Assembly (NCBI GenBank): GCA_017532485.1
Contig: JAFXJE010000139.1
Coordinates: 1 to 16,937, forward strand
Length of the DNA: 16,937 nt
DNA from: Peptococcaceae bacterium
Lineage (GTDB): Bacteria > Bacillota > Peptococcia > Peptococcales > Peptococcaceae
Direction: 5' to 3'
Part shown: positions 1 to 5,822 of the stretch, piece by piece
How the letters are laid out: each line of letters opens with the position of its first letter
Position numbering within the stretch: position 1 is the stretch's first letter
Notes under the pieces: model-generated
Seen by the model: only the letters and a program-made list of their open reading frames with translations
What the model was told of the DNA's origin: nothing
Database searches by the model: none
Position numbers and translations under genes: made by a program

Positions 1-1145
1 CCCATATTAGTGACCAAAAATCACGTCAAATGATTAGACGAGCAAAGCATATCCAACCAAATGCGATTGTTGTAGTTACTGGTTGTTATGCTCAAGTATC
101 GCCAGAGGATATTGCTAAAATCGAAGATGTAGATATTATCTTAGGGACAAATAAACGCCATGAAATTGTTGATAGAGTACGCGATTTTCAGCGTGAACAT
201 AAACGGCAGCAAACAGTTTTACCGAAAGAGGATTTGTTTGAATTTGAAGAAATAGATATTCCACGCGAAATTCATCATACTAGAGCTTATTTGAAAGTGC
301 AGGATGGCTGTGAGCAATTTTGTACTTATTGTATTATTCCTTATGCCAGAGGTCCCTTACGCAGCAGGGAAATGGAAAATTGTCTCGCAGAAGCAAAGCG
401 TTTAGAACAGGCAGGTTTCCAAGAACTGATTTTAACGGGAATTCATTTAGGTGCCTATGGCAAAGAGCATGGTCGATATACGCTGGCTGATTTATGTGAG
501 AGAATTTTACAGGAAACTAATATTGCCAGAATTAGATTAAGCTCACTTGAACCTACTGAAGTAAGTGACCATTTACTGCAGTTGATGGTTAGTTCGCCAC
601 GAATGTGCCGTCATTTGCATTTACCTTTACAAGCAGGTGTTGACAGCGTTTTGGAACGCATGAACAGACCATATCGTACAGAGGATTATCGACGAGAGAT
701 AGCTAAAATCAGAGAAGCTGTTCAGGATATTGCTATCAGTACCGATTTGATGGTAGGTTTTCCGGGTGAAACAGACGAAGATTTTGCTGCTAGTTTGGCC
801 TTTTGTGATGAAATGCAGTTCAGCAGTATGCACATTTTTAAGTATTCACCACGTGCAGGTACGCCAGCAGCAGAGTATCCAAATCAGGTAAAGCATGAAG
901 TGAAGAATAAACGAAGCCAAGAAATGCAGGATATGGCTGCGCAAAACGCTCAAGCTTATTTGGCAGAGCATATTGGCGCTACTGTAGAAGTTTTGGTTGA
1001 AGAACAAGATAAAAATGGTGCGTGGTTAGGTCATACCGATAATTATTTGAAAGTGTGTTTTACAGGGACAGCAGAAAAGAATACTTTTGTACAAGTGAAA
1101 TTGGAGAAAATTAAAGGTAGTCTGCTCTTAGGAAAAAAACTTTAA
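1..1145 (+). CDS. mtaB: tRNA (N6-threonylcarbamoyladenosine(37)-C2)-methylthiotransferase MtaB, 5' partial
   Basis: This radical-SAM enzyme converts t6A37 to ms2t6A37 in tRNAs reading ANN codons. The open frame runs in from the left edge (first full codon at 3), so the ATG at 30 is internal. About 380 residues are visible; the family is usually about 430-450, so roughly 60 N-terminal residues are outside the window. Visible parts, in order: the end of the UPF0004 domain with its GCYAQ cysteine (base 84), the radical-SAM CxxxCxxC motif CEQFCTYC (bases 309-332) followed by IIPYARG, the SAM-domain strands including SSLEP and LPLQAG, and a C-terminal TRAM-like RNA-binding segment from about base 970. 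MtaB is preferred over MiaB and RimO because of the IPYARGPLRSRE stretch and the HIT–rpsU neighbourhood. The HIT gene follows after 78 nt with no clear terminator, so the two may be co-transcribed. Confidence 0.93.
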   Translation, partial: HISDQKSRQMIRRAKHIQPNAIVVVTGCYAQVSPEDIAKIEDVDIILGTNKRHEIVDRVRDFQREHKRQQTVLPKEDLFEFEEIDIPREIHHTRAYLKVQDGCEQFCTYCIIPYARGPLRSREMENCLAEAKRLEQAGFQELILTGIHLGAYGKEHGRYTLADLCERILQETNIARIRLSSLEPTEVSDHLLQLMVSSPRMCRHLHLPLQAGVDSVLERMNRPYRTEDYRREIAKIREAVQDIAISTDLMVGFPGETDEDFAASLAFCDEMQFSSMHIFKYSPRAGTPAAEYPNQVKHEVKNKRSQEMQDMAAQNAQAYLAEHIGATVEVLVEEQDKNGAWLGHTDNYLKVCFTGTAEKNTFVQVKLEKIKGSLLLGKKL

Positions 1146-1165
1146 ATAGTAGCTATTTTACTCTT

Positions 1166-1183
1166 GCTTTTCTGTTGAAAAGC
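1166..1183 (+). other. Perfect 7-bp hairpin between mtaB and the HIT gene
   Basis: GCTTTTC (1166-1172), loop TGTT, GAAAAGC (1177-1183). A second outer pairing, CTATT (1153-1157) with AATAG (1190-1194), can enclose it. No T-run follows, so this is not a standard intrinsic terminator; it may be a readthrough or processing structure. It overlaps a possible promoter, TTGCTT (1165-1170), 16 nt, TAGAAT (1187-1192). If that promoter is real, most of the hairpin would not be in the transcript it starts. I cannot decide between the two readings. Confidence 0.35.
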
Positions 1184-1223
1184 CGTTAGAATAGTAAAGG
1201 TGTTGTTGTAGGAGGTGAAAAAA

Positions 1224-1565
1224 TTGGATTGCATTTTTTGTAAGATTGTTAACAAAGAAATACCGTCTACCATTGTTTACGAAGACGAAGAAATCTTAGC
1301 TTTTGAAGATGTAAATCCGGTTGCTCCTGTGCATATACTGGTTATTCCAAAGAAGCATATTCGCAGTTTAAATGATTTAACAGCAGAAGACAGTGAATTA
1401 GTAGCAAAAATGATGTTAGTTATCCAAAATATTGCGAAAGAAAAAAATATTGCTGATGCAGGCTATAGAGTAGTTAACAACTGCGGCGAGTTAGGTGGTC
1501 AGGCAGTTCACCACATACATTTCCATTTGCTCGGGGGCAGAGAAATGTTATGGCCAGCAGGATAA
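1224..1565 (+). CDS. HIT-family (HINT-like) nucleotide hydrolase/transferase
   Basis: This is a small histidine-triad protein of the HINT branch; relatives hydrolyse purine-nucleoside phosphoramidates and adenylylated intermediates in the cytoplasm. The start chosen is TTG at 1224, because the SD AGGAGGTG (1210-1217) lies 6 nt before it. The in-frame GTG at 1215 falls inside that SD and cannot be used. This gives 113 residues, the normal length. The N-terminus begins MDCIFCKI, with the CxxC often seen in this family. The triad HIHFHLL is at residues 97-103, with the expected nucleophilic histidine at 99, followed by GGREMLWPAG, the usual HINT C-terminus. The gene sits between mtaB and rpsU, an arrangement common in Firmicutes. 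The specific substrate cannot be told from sequence. Confidence 0.93.
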   Translation: MDCIFCKIVNKEIPSTIVYEDEEILAFEDVNPVAPVHILVIPKKHIRSLNDLTAEDSELVAKMMLVIQNIAKEKNIADAGYRVVNNCGELGGQAVHHIHFHLLGGREMLWPAG

Positions 1566-1569
1566 ATGC

Positions 1570-1598
1570 TTGCTTATTTTGTAAATGTCTAGTATAAT
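1570..1598 (+). promoter_or_regulatory. Candidate sigma-70-type promoter for rpsU
   Basis: TTGCTT (1570-1575), a 17-nt spacer and a perfect TATAAT (1593-1598). Transcription would start near 1605, giving rpsU a leader of about 85 nt that contains the hairpin at 1636-1664. This would let bS21 be made independently of mtaB and the HIT gene. Confidence 0.6.
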
Positions 1599-1635
1599 AA
1601 CATAGATATTTGATTATTTTAAGAAGGTCCCTATA

Positions 1636-1664
1636 GTAGCTATTTAACTTGCAGGAATAGCTAC
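1636..1664 (+). promoter_or_regulatory. Leader hairpin directly upstream of the rpsU SD
   Basis: GTAGCTATT (1636-1644) and AATAGCTAC (1656-1664) form a perfect 9-bp stem with an 11-nt loop. The stem ends 9 nt before the SD (GGAGGGAGGG, 1674-1683). No T-run follows, so it is not a terminator. A structure in this place could affect translation or act as a site for feedback by a ribosomal protein, but that is inference; I do not recognise a known leader family. Confidence 0.45.
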
Positions 1665-1689
1665 GGTAGTATTGGAGGGAGGGAAGACT

Positions 1690-1875
1690 GTGGGAGAGGT
1701 ACATGTTGGAAAAACAGAATCCTTGGATAGCGCTCTTCGGAGATTTAAGCGTTCATGCCAAAAATCCGGTGTTTTAGCAGAATGCCGTAAACGTGAACAT
1801 TATGAAAAACCAAGTGTAAAACGTAAGAAAAAATCTGAAGCGGCTAGAAAAAATAATAAGAGAAAATCTTTCTAA
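1690..1875 (+). CDS. rpsU: 30S ribosomal protein bS21
   Basis: bS21 is a small basic protein of the 30S platform near the 16S 3' end and takes part in initiation. The start chosen is GTG at 1690, 6 nt after the purine-rich SD GGAGGGAGGG (1674-1683), giving MGEVHVGKTESLDSALRRFK and 61 residues, the usual length. The in-frame TTG at 1672 lies immediately upstream of and overlapping the SD region and would add six residues unlike the family. Family hallmarks are SLDSALRRFKR, REHYEKPSVKRKKKSEAAR and a very basic C-terminal tail ending in KRKSF. It has its own candidate promoter and a strong terminator. The usual companion yqeY, which often follows rpsU in Firmicutes, is not here. Confidence 0.97.
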   Translation: MGEVHVGKTESLDSALRRFKRSCQKSGVLAECRKREHYEKPSVKRKKKSEAARKNNKRKSF

Positions 1876-1891
1876 TTTTTAGCAGCTAGTG

Positions 1892-1924
1892 AGAGGCTAG
1901 GACTTTTGTCCTAGCCTCTTTTTT
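1892..1924 (+). terminator. Strong intrinsic terminator after rpsU
   Basis: AGAGGCTAGGAC (1892-1903), loop TTTT, GTCCTAGCCTCT (1908-1919): a perfect 12-bp stem followed by a T-run to 1924. It lies 16 nt after the rpsU stop and closes the mtaB–HIT–rpsU unit. Confidence 0.93.
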
Positions 1925-1972
1925 GGTTATAAAAACAAAAATTGCATAAAATAGGTAAAAACTGTAAAAAAA

Positions 1973-2001
1973 TTACAATTAGTATTATTCTTTGCTATAA
2001 T
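1973..2001 (+). promoter_or_regulatory. Extended -10 promoter for the 260-residue unknown gene
   Basis: TTACAA (1973-1978), a 17-nt spacer and TATAAT (1996-2001) preceded by TGC, an extended -10 (TGnTATAAT). This is the best-looking promoter in the window. It sits between the rpsU terminator and the GTG start at 2039, so the unknown gene appears to be transcribed on its own. The start site would be near 2008. Confidence 0.7.
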
Positions 2002-2038
2002 TAGCCTGTAAGATAACTAGATGACTTGAAGTGGAAAT

Positions 2039-2821
2039 GTGGACAAAGAGGAATTAAAAAATGTAGTAGGTATTGGGAAATTACAGGAAACCAGCACAAT
2101 TTATCAGGAAAGGACGGCTGAAAAATATTTAGCCTATGCAACCAAAAGCAGGTGCAATGGATATTGTCGTTTATGGATTATTAGCAAAGCTCAAAAACGA
2201 GTGGAGTATTTTGAATTGAAATTTAATCGGGAAGGGATAGCCGATTATCGCTCGATTTATGGCAAGAGAAATATGGAAAATGTTTTTGGTGAAGAATATC
2301 GTTATCGGATTACTTATGCAGAAGCATTGCAGCTGCTGGGTGATGCCGTAAGACAAAATTATAAATATGGTCGTAACCTTGAGTTAGTAGAGCAAATTAA
2401 TTCAGTGCATTTAGAAGAATGTTGGCAGCAAGAATGGAGGACGAAGCATAAAAGCTATGTTTTGGGAGAAAAAACTCTTGCCTTAACTGATTTGGTTAGT
2501 TTATATATCCAAAGCATTGCTCAAGAAGACAGCAGTTTATTTTATAGCTTGATGGCAGAAGAAGCACAAGGTGAAAATAGGGATTTATATCTATATAATT
2601 GGTATCATCCGTTGGAAGGATTTATTTTTCGGGATGTAACTATAGAGGCTGTTCATTATCGTGTTTTAACGGGTGAAATAGAAGTTTGGCTTTTAGCAGA
2701 AGCCAGCCGACCAGATGGTTTGGTTTTAGAGATTGATTTAAGTTTACTTTGTCTTCATACGGATGGAGGATACAGAATAAAAAACGAAAAGATAAATGAA
2801 GTAAGAAAGAAAAAATGTTAA
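2039..2821 (+). CDS. Uncharacterised 260-residue protein
   Basis: I do not recognise this protein. The GTG at 2039 is the only reasonable start: the frame is closed just upstream (TGA at 2027), and the ATG at 2037 is in another frame. The SD is weak (GAAGTGGA, about 2028-2035). No signal peptide or membrane segment is visible, so it is probably cytoplasmic. It reads as two parts. Residues about 1-130 are rich in Tyr, Arg and Lys and include a predicted helix EALQLLGDAVRQNYKYG. Residues about 145-255 have a helix pair (LVSLYIQSIAQEDSSLFYSL) then alternating strands ending DGGYRIKNEKI, a pattern that recalls NTF2/SnoaL-like folds; this is a weak impression only. It has its own promoter and terminator, and the rpsU and DUF881 units beside it suggest no function. 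Confidence 0.75.
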   Translation: MDKEELKNVVGIGKLQETSTIYQERTAEKYLAYATKSRCNGYCRLWIISKAQKRVEYFELKFNREGIADYRSIYGKRNMENVFGEEYRYRITYAEALQLLGDAVRQNYKYGRNLELVEQINSVHLEECWQQEWRTKHKSYVLGEKTLALTDLVSLYIQSIAQEDSSLFYSLMAEEAQGENRDLYLYNWYHPLEGFIFRDVTIEAVHYRVLTGEIEVWLLAEASRPDGLVLEIDLSLLCLHTDGGYRIKNEKINEVRKKKC

Positions 2822-2843
2822 AAAATAGTGGGGAAATTTGGTG

Positions 2844-2884
2844 AAAATAAGCTAGGGCAAAATTATTGTCCTAGCTTATTTTTT
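2844..2884. terminator. Probable bidirectional terminator between convergent genes
   Basis: AATAAGCTAGGGC (2846-2858), a 9-nt loop, GTCCTAGCTTATT (2868-2880): a 13-bp stem with one G·T pair. A T-run (2879-2884) follows on the + strand, and an A-run (2844-2847) precedes it, which reads as a short T-run on the - strand. It can therefore end both the 260-residue gene and the DUF881 unit. The right arm shares GTCCTAGC with the rpsU terminator. Confidence 0.88.
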
Positions 2885-2922
2885 ATGCTTAATGCTTTTA
2901 GTTGACTAACTTTTCAAAGAGC

Positions 2923-3636
2923 CTAAGTATTTTGTTCTTCTTTTGCGGGTACAGCAGCATAGCGTAATACTTTTTTCTCTGCTAAAGCAGGAATGAGTAT
3001 TTCCTCTTCAATTGTAATTTCAGGATAAATCTTGAAAAATTCCAAATTATCTACAATACCACCTGGCATGGTTAAGCCCTTTTCTAAGATATTGCTGTTG
3101 CCGATAGCAGTAATAGTATAAGGTGCTTCTAAAATTTCTTTGTCACAAGTTAAGTAAGTAGTATTTAAGGCATCAAGAAAACCGATAGCTGTTGTATCAA
3201 TAATGCGAATGTTGTTGATAGCGACAGCTTCAGCACCAGAATTCCACAATTCATTAATTAAACCGACTACATCACTATAGAGCAAATTCTCTTTTTGGAG
3301 AATTATTTTTATCCCTGGACCAGCAACAGAAGCTTGACCTGTTAAAATATCCAAACGCTTAATTTCATTGTTAACATATTCAATCATTCGTGTATCATCG
3401 GCATAGTCTTGCTGATATTCTTCCAAGCGCTGCTCAGCTTCGGTAATTTCGGCATTAAGCAAGTGGCGTTTGTCGCTGAGGTTTTTTAACATGATAGTTA
3501 AATCAGCAGTTGATTGATAAGCCAGTTCGGAGGCTAAACGATTTTGAGTCTGTGTTTGGATTGAGAGCATAATTCCGAAAAGAATAAAAGTTGCTGCCAG
3601 ATAAATTTGCCAACCATATTTCTTTTTAAAATTCAT
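2923..3636 (-). CDS. DUF881 family membrane-anchored protein (second copy)
   Basis: This is a DUF881 protein (B. subtilis YlxW/YlxX type) of 237 residues; the molecular role is not established, although the family is often encoded beside ftsAZ. One N-terminal membrane segment lies at residues about 8-26 after a basic MNFKKKYGW start, so most of the protein should be outside the membrane. A coiled coil at about 45-95 (heptad-like NAEITEAEQRLEEYQQDYADD) precedes the family core, which starts with the VAGPGIKIIL motif and continues through ELWNSGAEAVAINNIRI and YTITAIGN. The SD (AAGGAG, 3650-3655 on the + strand) overlaps the stop of the upstream Sbp gene, so translation is probably coupled. It is clearly a diverged paralogue of the gene at 4038-4772 and is last in a three-gene unit. 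Confidence 0.9.
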   Translation of the reverse strand: MNFKKKYGWQIYLAATFILFGIMLSIQTQTQNRLASELAYQSTADLTIMLKNLSDKRHLLNAEITEAEQRLEEYQQDYADDTRMIEYVNNEIKRLDILTGQASVAGPGIKIILQKENLLYSDVVGLINELWNSGAEAVAINNIRIIDTTAIGFLDALNTTYLTCDKEILEAPYTITAIGNSNILEKGLTMPGGIVDNLEFFKIYPEITIEEEILIPALAEKKVLRYAAVPAKEEQNT

Positions 3637-3654
3637 TTGGTAAACTCAGCTCCT

Positions 3655-4032
3655 TTATTCAGAATCCGGAGTAGCGTGAACATCACGCTTGTTCAAGATG
3701 CGAGTTAAAAAATGATGGCGAATAGTAGCTACGTTTTGGAAAATACGTATCCCAAAAACAAAAACTGCTGCCATATATAAATCCACACCTAATTTATCGC
3801 CTAAATAAGCTAAGAAAGCGGCAAAAACAGCATTGGTTAGAAAGCCGGTTAATAAAATAAGTCCGTTAAAAGTTTCTTCCAAAATACAGCGAACACCGCC
3901 GAGGACAGAGTCTAATGCTGCTAAAACAGCGATAGATAAATATTTAGCCATAGCCAAAGGAATTGACCAAGTAATCATTGAACCAAACATAATTCCGGCT
4001 AACAAGCCCAATAAAGGAATAAGCCAAACCAT
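3655..4032 (-). CDS. sbp: Small basic protein (Sbp, DUF1290), membrane
   Basis: This is a polytopic membrane protein of 125 residues in the DUF1290/small-basic-protein family, whose function is unknown. Hydrophobic segments are visible at about residues 1-20 (VWLIPLLGLLAGIMFGSMI), 27-45, 55-78 and 84-102. The conserved middle AVLAALDSVLGGVRCILEE and the C-terminal FGIRIFQN are typical of the family. The tail (about 103-125) is polar with RHHFLTRILNKR and should face the cytoplasm. ATG at 4032 is preceded by GGAGGG (4042-4047 on the + strand), which overlaps the end of the upstream DUF881 gene; only 5 nt separate the two frames. The setting between two DUF881 genes matches the ylxW–ylxX–sbp neighbourhood of B. 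subtilis in content, though the order differs and ftsA/ftsZ are absent. Confidence 0.92.
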   Translation of the reverse strand: MVWLIPLLGLLAGIMFGSMITWSIPLAMAKYLSIAVLAALDSVLGGVRCILEETFNGLILLTGFLTNAVFAAFLAYLGDKLGVDLYMAAVFVFGIRIFQNVATIRHHFLTRILNKRDVHATPDSE

Positions 4033-4037
4033 GATTA

Positions 4038-4772
4038 TTAACCCTCCATTTCCACAATCTTCAAGTTAGCAGTAGGGAAACTTCCGGTATAAGCCGGAAT
4101 AGTAACTAAGGTCGGTGCAGTATCGGCAAAAAGCTGATAACTTACAGGAAAACCAGCTACGCGTAAAGTTTCGTAACTGACACTGCTATTAATAGCTGCC
4201 TCGAAAGCAGCTGGATCACCGATAGCCGAAATTAAAAACGGTGGTGCTAAACGAGTAGTATTAACTAAGATAACATTACCAACACAACGAATTTCGGAAG
4301 AAGCAATGATGCGTTGACCGTTGATGCTGATAGCTTCAGCATTGGCAGAACGTAAATCATTAACAATATTCAGCAGTTTATCATAGTGAATAATAAAGCG
4401 ATTTGCATCTTCGTTAGGTGCAGCAGCTAAACCAGCTGCATAATCGTCTAAAGAAATAATAATACCAGGCCCTACTAAGGGAGTAAGTCCTGCTAAAATT
4501 TGTTGGTTAAATAATTCTACTTGTAAGGTAGCCAATTGGTTTTCACCGGTAGCAGATTGGGAAATAATCTGTTCCGTTTGTTGGCGTAAAGAAGTCAATT
4601 TGGCTTCTTGAGCAGCAGTTTCTGCTTCTAAATTGGTAATCAAGGAGATTAATACTTCATTACGGTTGTCTGAATTAACCGCGAGCGTAGCAGATTGAAC
4701 CTTGATAGCTTGCATCGTAAAAAATCCGATAAACATACAAAATAAGGTAATTGGCACTACCCACTTGCGCAT
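4038..4772 (-). CDS. DUF881 family membrane-anchored protein (first copy)
   Basis: This is a DUF881 protein of 244 residues and the first gene of the - strand unit. A short basic start (MRKW) leads into a membrane segment at about residues 4-22, then a coiled coil at about 45-85 (TNLEAETAAQEAKLTSLRQQ). The family core begins with LVGPGIIISL, the counterpart of VAGPGIKIIL in the second copy, and continues through DLRSANAEAISINGQRI and PFLISAIGDPAAFEAAI. A good SD (AGGAGG, + strand 4783-4788) lies 10 nt before the ATG. Expected location is membrane-anchored with the bulk outside. The promoter must lie in 4773-4991, but I see no convincing -35/-10 pair on this strand. Confidence 0.9.
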   Translation of the reverse strand: MRKWVVPITLFCMFIGFFTMQAIKVQSATLAVNSDNRNEVLISLITNLEAETAAQEAKLTSLRQQTEQIISQSATGENQLATLQVELFNQQILAGLTPLVGPGIIISLDDYAAGLAAAPNEDANRFIIHYDKLLNIVNDLRSANAEAISINGQRIIASSEIRCVGNVILVNTTRLAPPFLISAIGDPAAFEAAINSSVSYETLRVAGFPVSYQLFADTAPTLVTIPAYTGSFPTANLKIVEMEG

Positions 4773-4819
4773 CTGTAAAAAACCTCCTTTAAAATAGAAA
4801 AATTTGCAAAATAGTCATG

Positions 4820-4846
4820 TTGCTTTATCCCAAAATAGGATATAAT
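4820..4846 (+). promoter_or_regulatory. Candidate promoter for the cdaA operon
   Basis: A perfect TATAAT (4841-4846) with TTGCTT (4820-4825) 15 nt before it. The spacing is shorter than ideal, and the alternative hexamer at 17 nt (TGTTGC) is poor. The start would be near 4853, leaving a leader of about 140 nt that contains the hairpin at 4903-4927 and the palindrome at 4962-4973. It is the best candidate for driving the ten genes from 4992 to 16930. Confidence 0.4.
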
Positions 4847-4875
4847 GATAAAGTAAGATACAATGGTAAAATAAT
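4840..4875. repeat. Imperfect 18-bp tandem repeat in the divergent intergenic region
   Basis: ATATAATGATAAAGTAAG (4840-4857) is followed directly by ATACAATGGTAAAATAAT (4858-4875), identical at 14 of 18 positions. The first copy contains the candidate -10 box. Both are AT-rich, so chance is possible; a regulator site is the other reading. Confidence 0.3.
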
Positions 4876-4902
4876 GCTTAAAGCCATTATATCAAAGATA
4901 AA

Positions 4903-4927
4903 AATAAAGAAAAGGGATTTCTTTATT
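4903..4927 (+). promoter_or_regulatory. Perfect 10-bp hairpin in the cdaA leader
   Basis: AATAAAGAAA (4903-4912), loop AGGGA, TTTCTTTATT (4918-4927). The stem is almost all A·T, and no T-run follows on the + strand, so it is not a typical terminator for that strand. The purine loop AGGGA resembles part of an SD. Possible roles are a protein-binding inverted repeat or an RNA leader element. Confidence 0.4.
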
Positions 4928-4991
4928 CATCAAGAAAATTAATAAGACTTCTAGATAATTAAAACAATTGTTTGTGGGGGGGATGTTGAAT

Positions 4992-5822
4992 ATGGCATTT
5001 GATTTTTTTAGTTTGCTGAATCCGATAAATGTTCTTGATATTGCTATTGTTGCCATATTTATTTATAAATTAATCGATATGATTAAAGAAACTAGAGCCG
5101 TACAATTACTTAAAGGTATTTTACTGCTGGTGGTTTTTACTGTCATTAGTGAAATGCTGGGCTTGACGACAGTTAACTGGCTTTTGGAACAAACTCAGAC
5201 GGTCTTAATTTTAGCTATCCCAATTGTTTTTCAGCCTGAATTACGGCGTGCTTTGGAACGCTTGGGCAATAGCACTTTTTGGAATCCAGGCTCAGGTATT
5301 AACAGCAGCCAAAAAGAAGTAGATTATATAATAGAACAGTTAATGTCTTTTCTTGTTAATTCCAGTAAGGAAAATAAAGGGGTGCTTTTGGCTATTCAAG
5401 GTGAAGAAGGCTTGGGTGAATATGCTGCCACTGGGATTAGAATTGACGGGCATTTATCCAGTCAATTGCTGAGCAATATTTTTATTGTAAATACACCTCT
5501 GCATGATGGTGCTGTAATCATTGACAATACTACAATTGTTGCAGCCAGCTGTTATTTGCCTCTATCGGAAAATAAAAATATTAATAAAGCATTGGGTACG
5601 CGTCATCGTGCTGGTATCGGCTTGAGTGAAGTTACCGATGCTGTAGTTTGTATTGTTTCGGAAGAAACAGGAGCGATGTCTATTGCCAAAAATGGTCATC
5701 TTTATTGGAATTTAAACGAAACGAAATTACGGAAAAAACTTTCAGAAGAATTACGTCCACGCGAACAAAAAACCTTTATTCAAAAGTGGAGGGAAGAATA
5801 TGTCGACAAAAGAAAAAAATGA
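4992..5822 (+). CDS. cdaA: Diadenylate cyclase CdaA (c-di-AMP synthase)
   Basis: This membrane enzyme condenses two ATP to c-di-AMP, the second messenger controlling potassium and osmolyte balance and wall homeostasis. ATG at 4992 gives 276 residues, the usual length, with a G-run SD (4976-4982) 9 nt upstream; ATG at 4983 and TTG at 4968 are less likely because they lie at or before the SD. Three N-terminal membrane segments (about residues 10-28, 38-56, 63-82) precede the DAC (DisA_N) domain from about residue 95. Both signature motifs are intact: DGA at residues 172-174 in LHDGAVIIDN, and RHR at 204-206 in GTRHRAGIGLSE. The end overlaps the cdaR start by 23 nt. The order cdaA–cdaR–glmM is the standard Firmicutes arrangement. 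Confidence 0.97.
   Translation: MAFDFFSLLNPINVLDIAIVAIFIYKLIDMIKETRAVQLLKGILLLVVFTVISEMLGLTTVNWLLEQTQTVLILAIPIVFQPELRRALERLGNSTFWNPGSGINSSQKEVDYIIEQLMSFLVNSSKENKGVLLAIQGEEGLGEYAATGIRIDGHLSSQLLSNIFIVNTPLHDGAVIIDNTTIVAASCYLPLSENKNINKALGTRHRAGIGLSEVTDAVVCIVSEETGAMSIAKNGHLYWNLNETKLRKKLSEELRPREQKTFIQKWREEYVDKRKK

Noticed and set aside
1166..1183. Hairpin after mtaB considered as an intrinsic terminator
   Set aside because: The 7-bp stem is not followed by a T-run on the + strand (the next bases are CGTTAGAATAG).
1474..1704. Minus-strand frame across the HIT gene end and the rpsU leader
   Set aside because: No SD, unlikely composition, and it opposes two clear genes; it is a shadow.
3833..4069. 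Plus-strand 78-residue frame opposite sbp
   Set aside because: Opposite a well-recognised membrane gene and without an SD; its composition reflects the antisense of hydrophobic codons.
4903..4927. Hairpin before cdaA considered as a terminator or riboswitch expression platform
   Set aside because: The stem is nearly all A·T and no T-run follows; no aptamer such as the ydaO c-di-AMP class is recognisable in the short leader.
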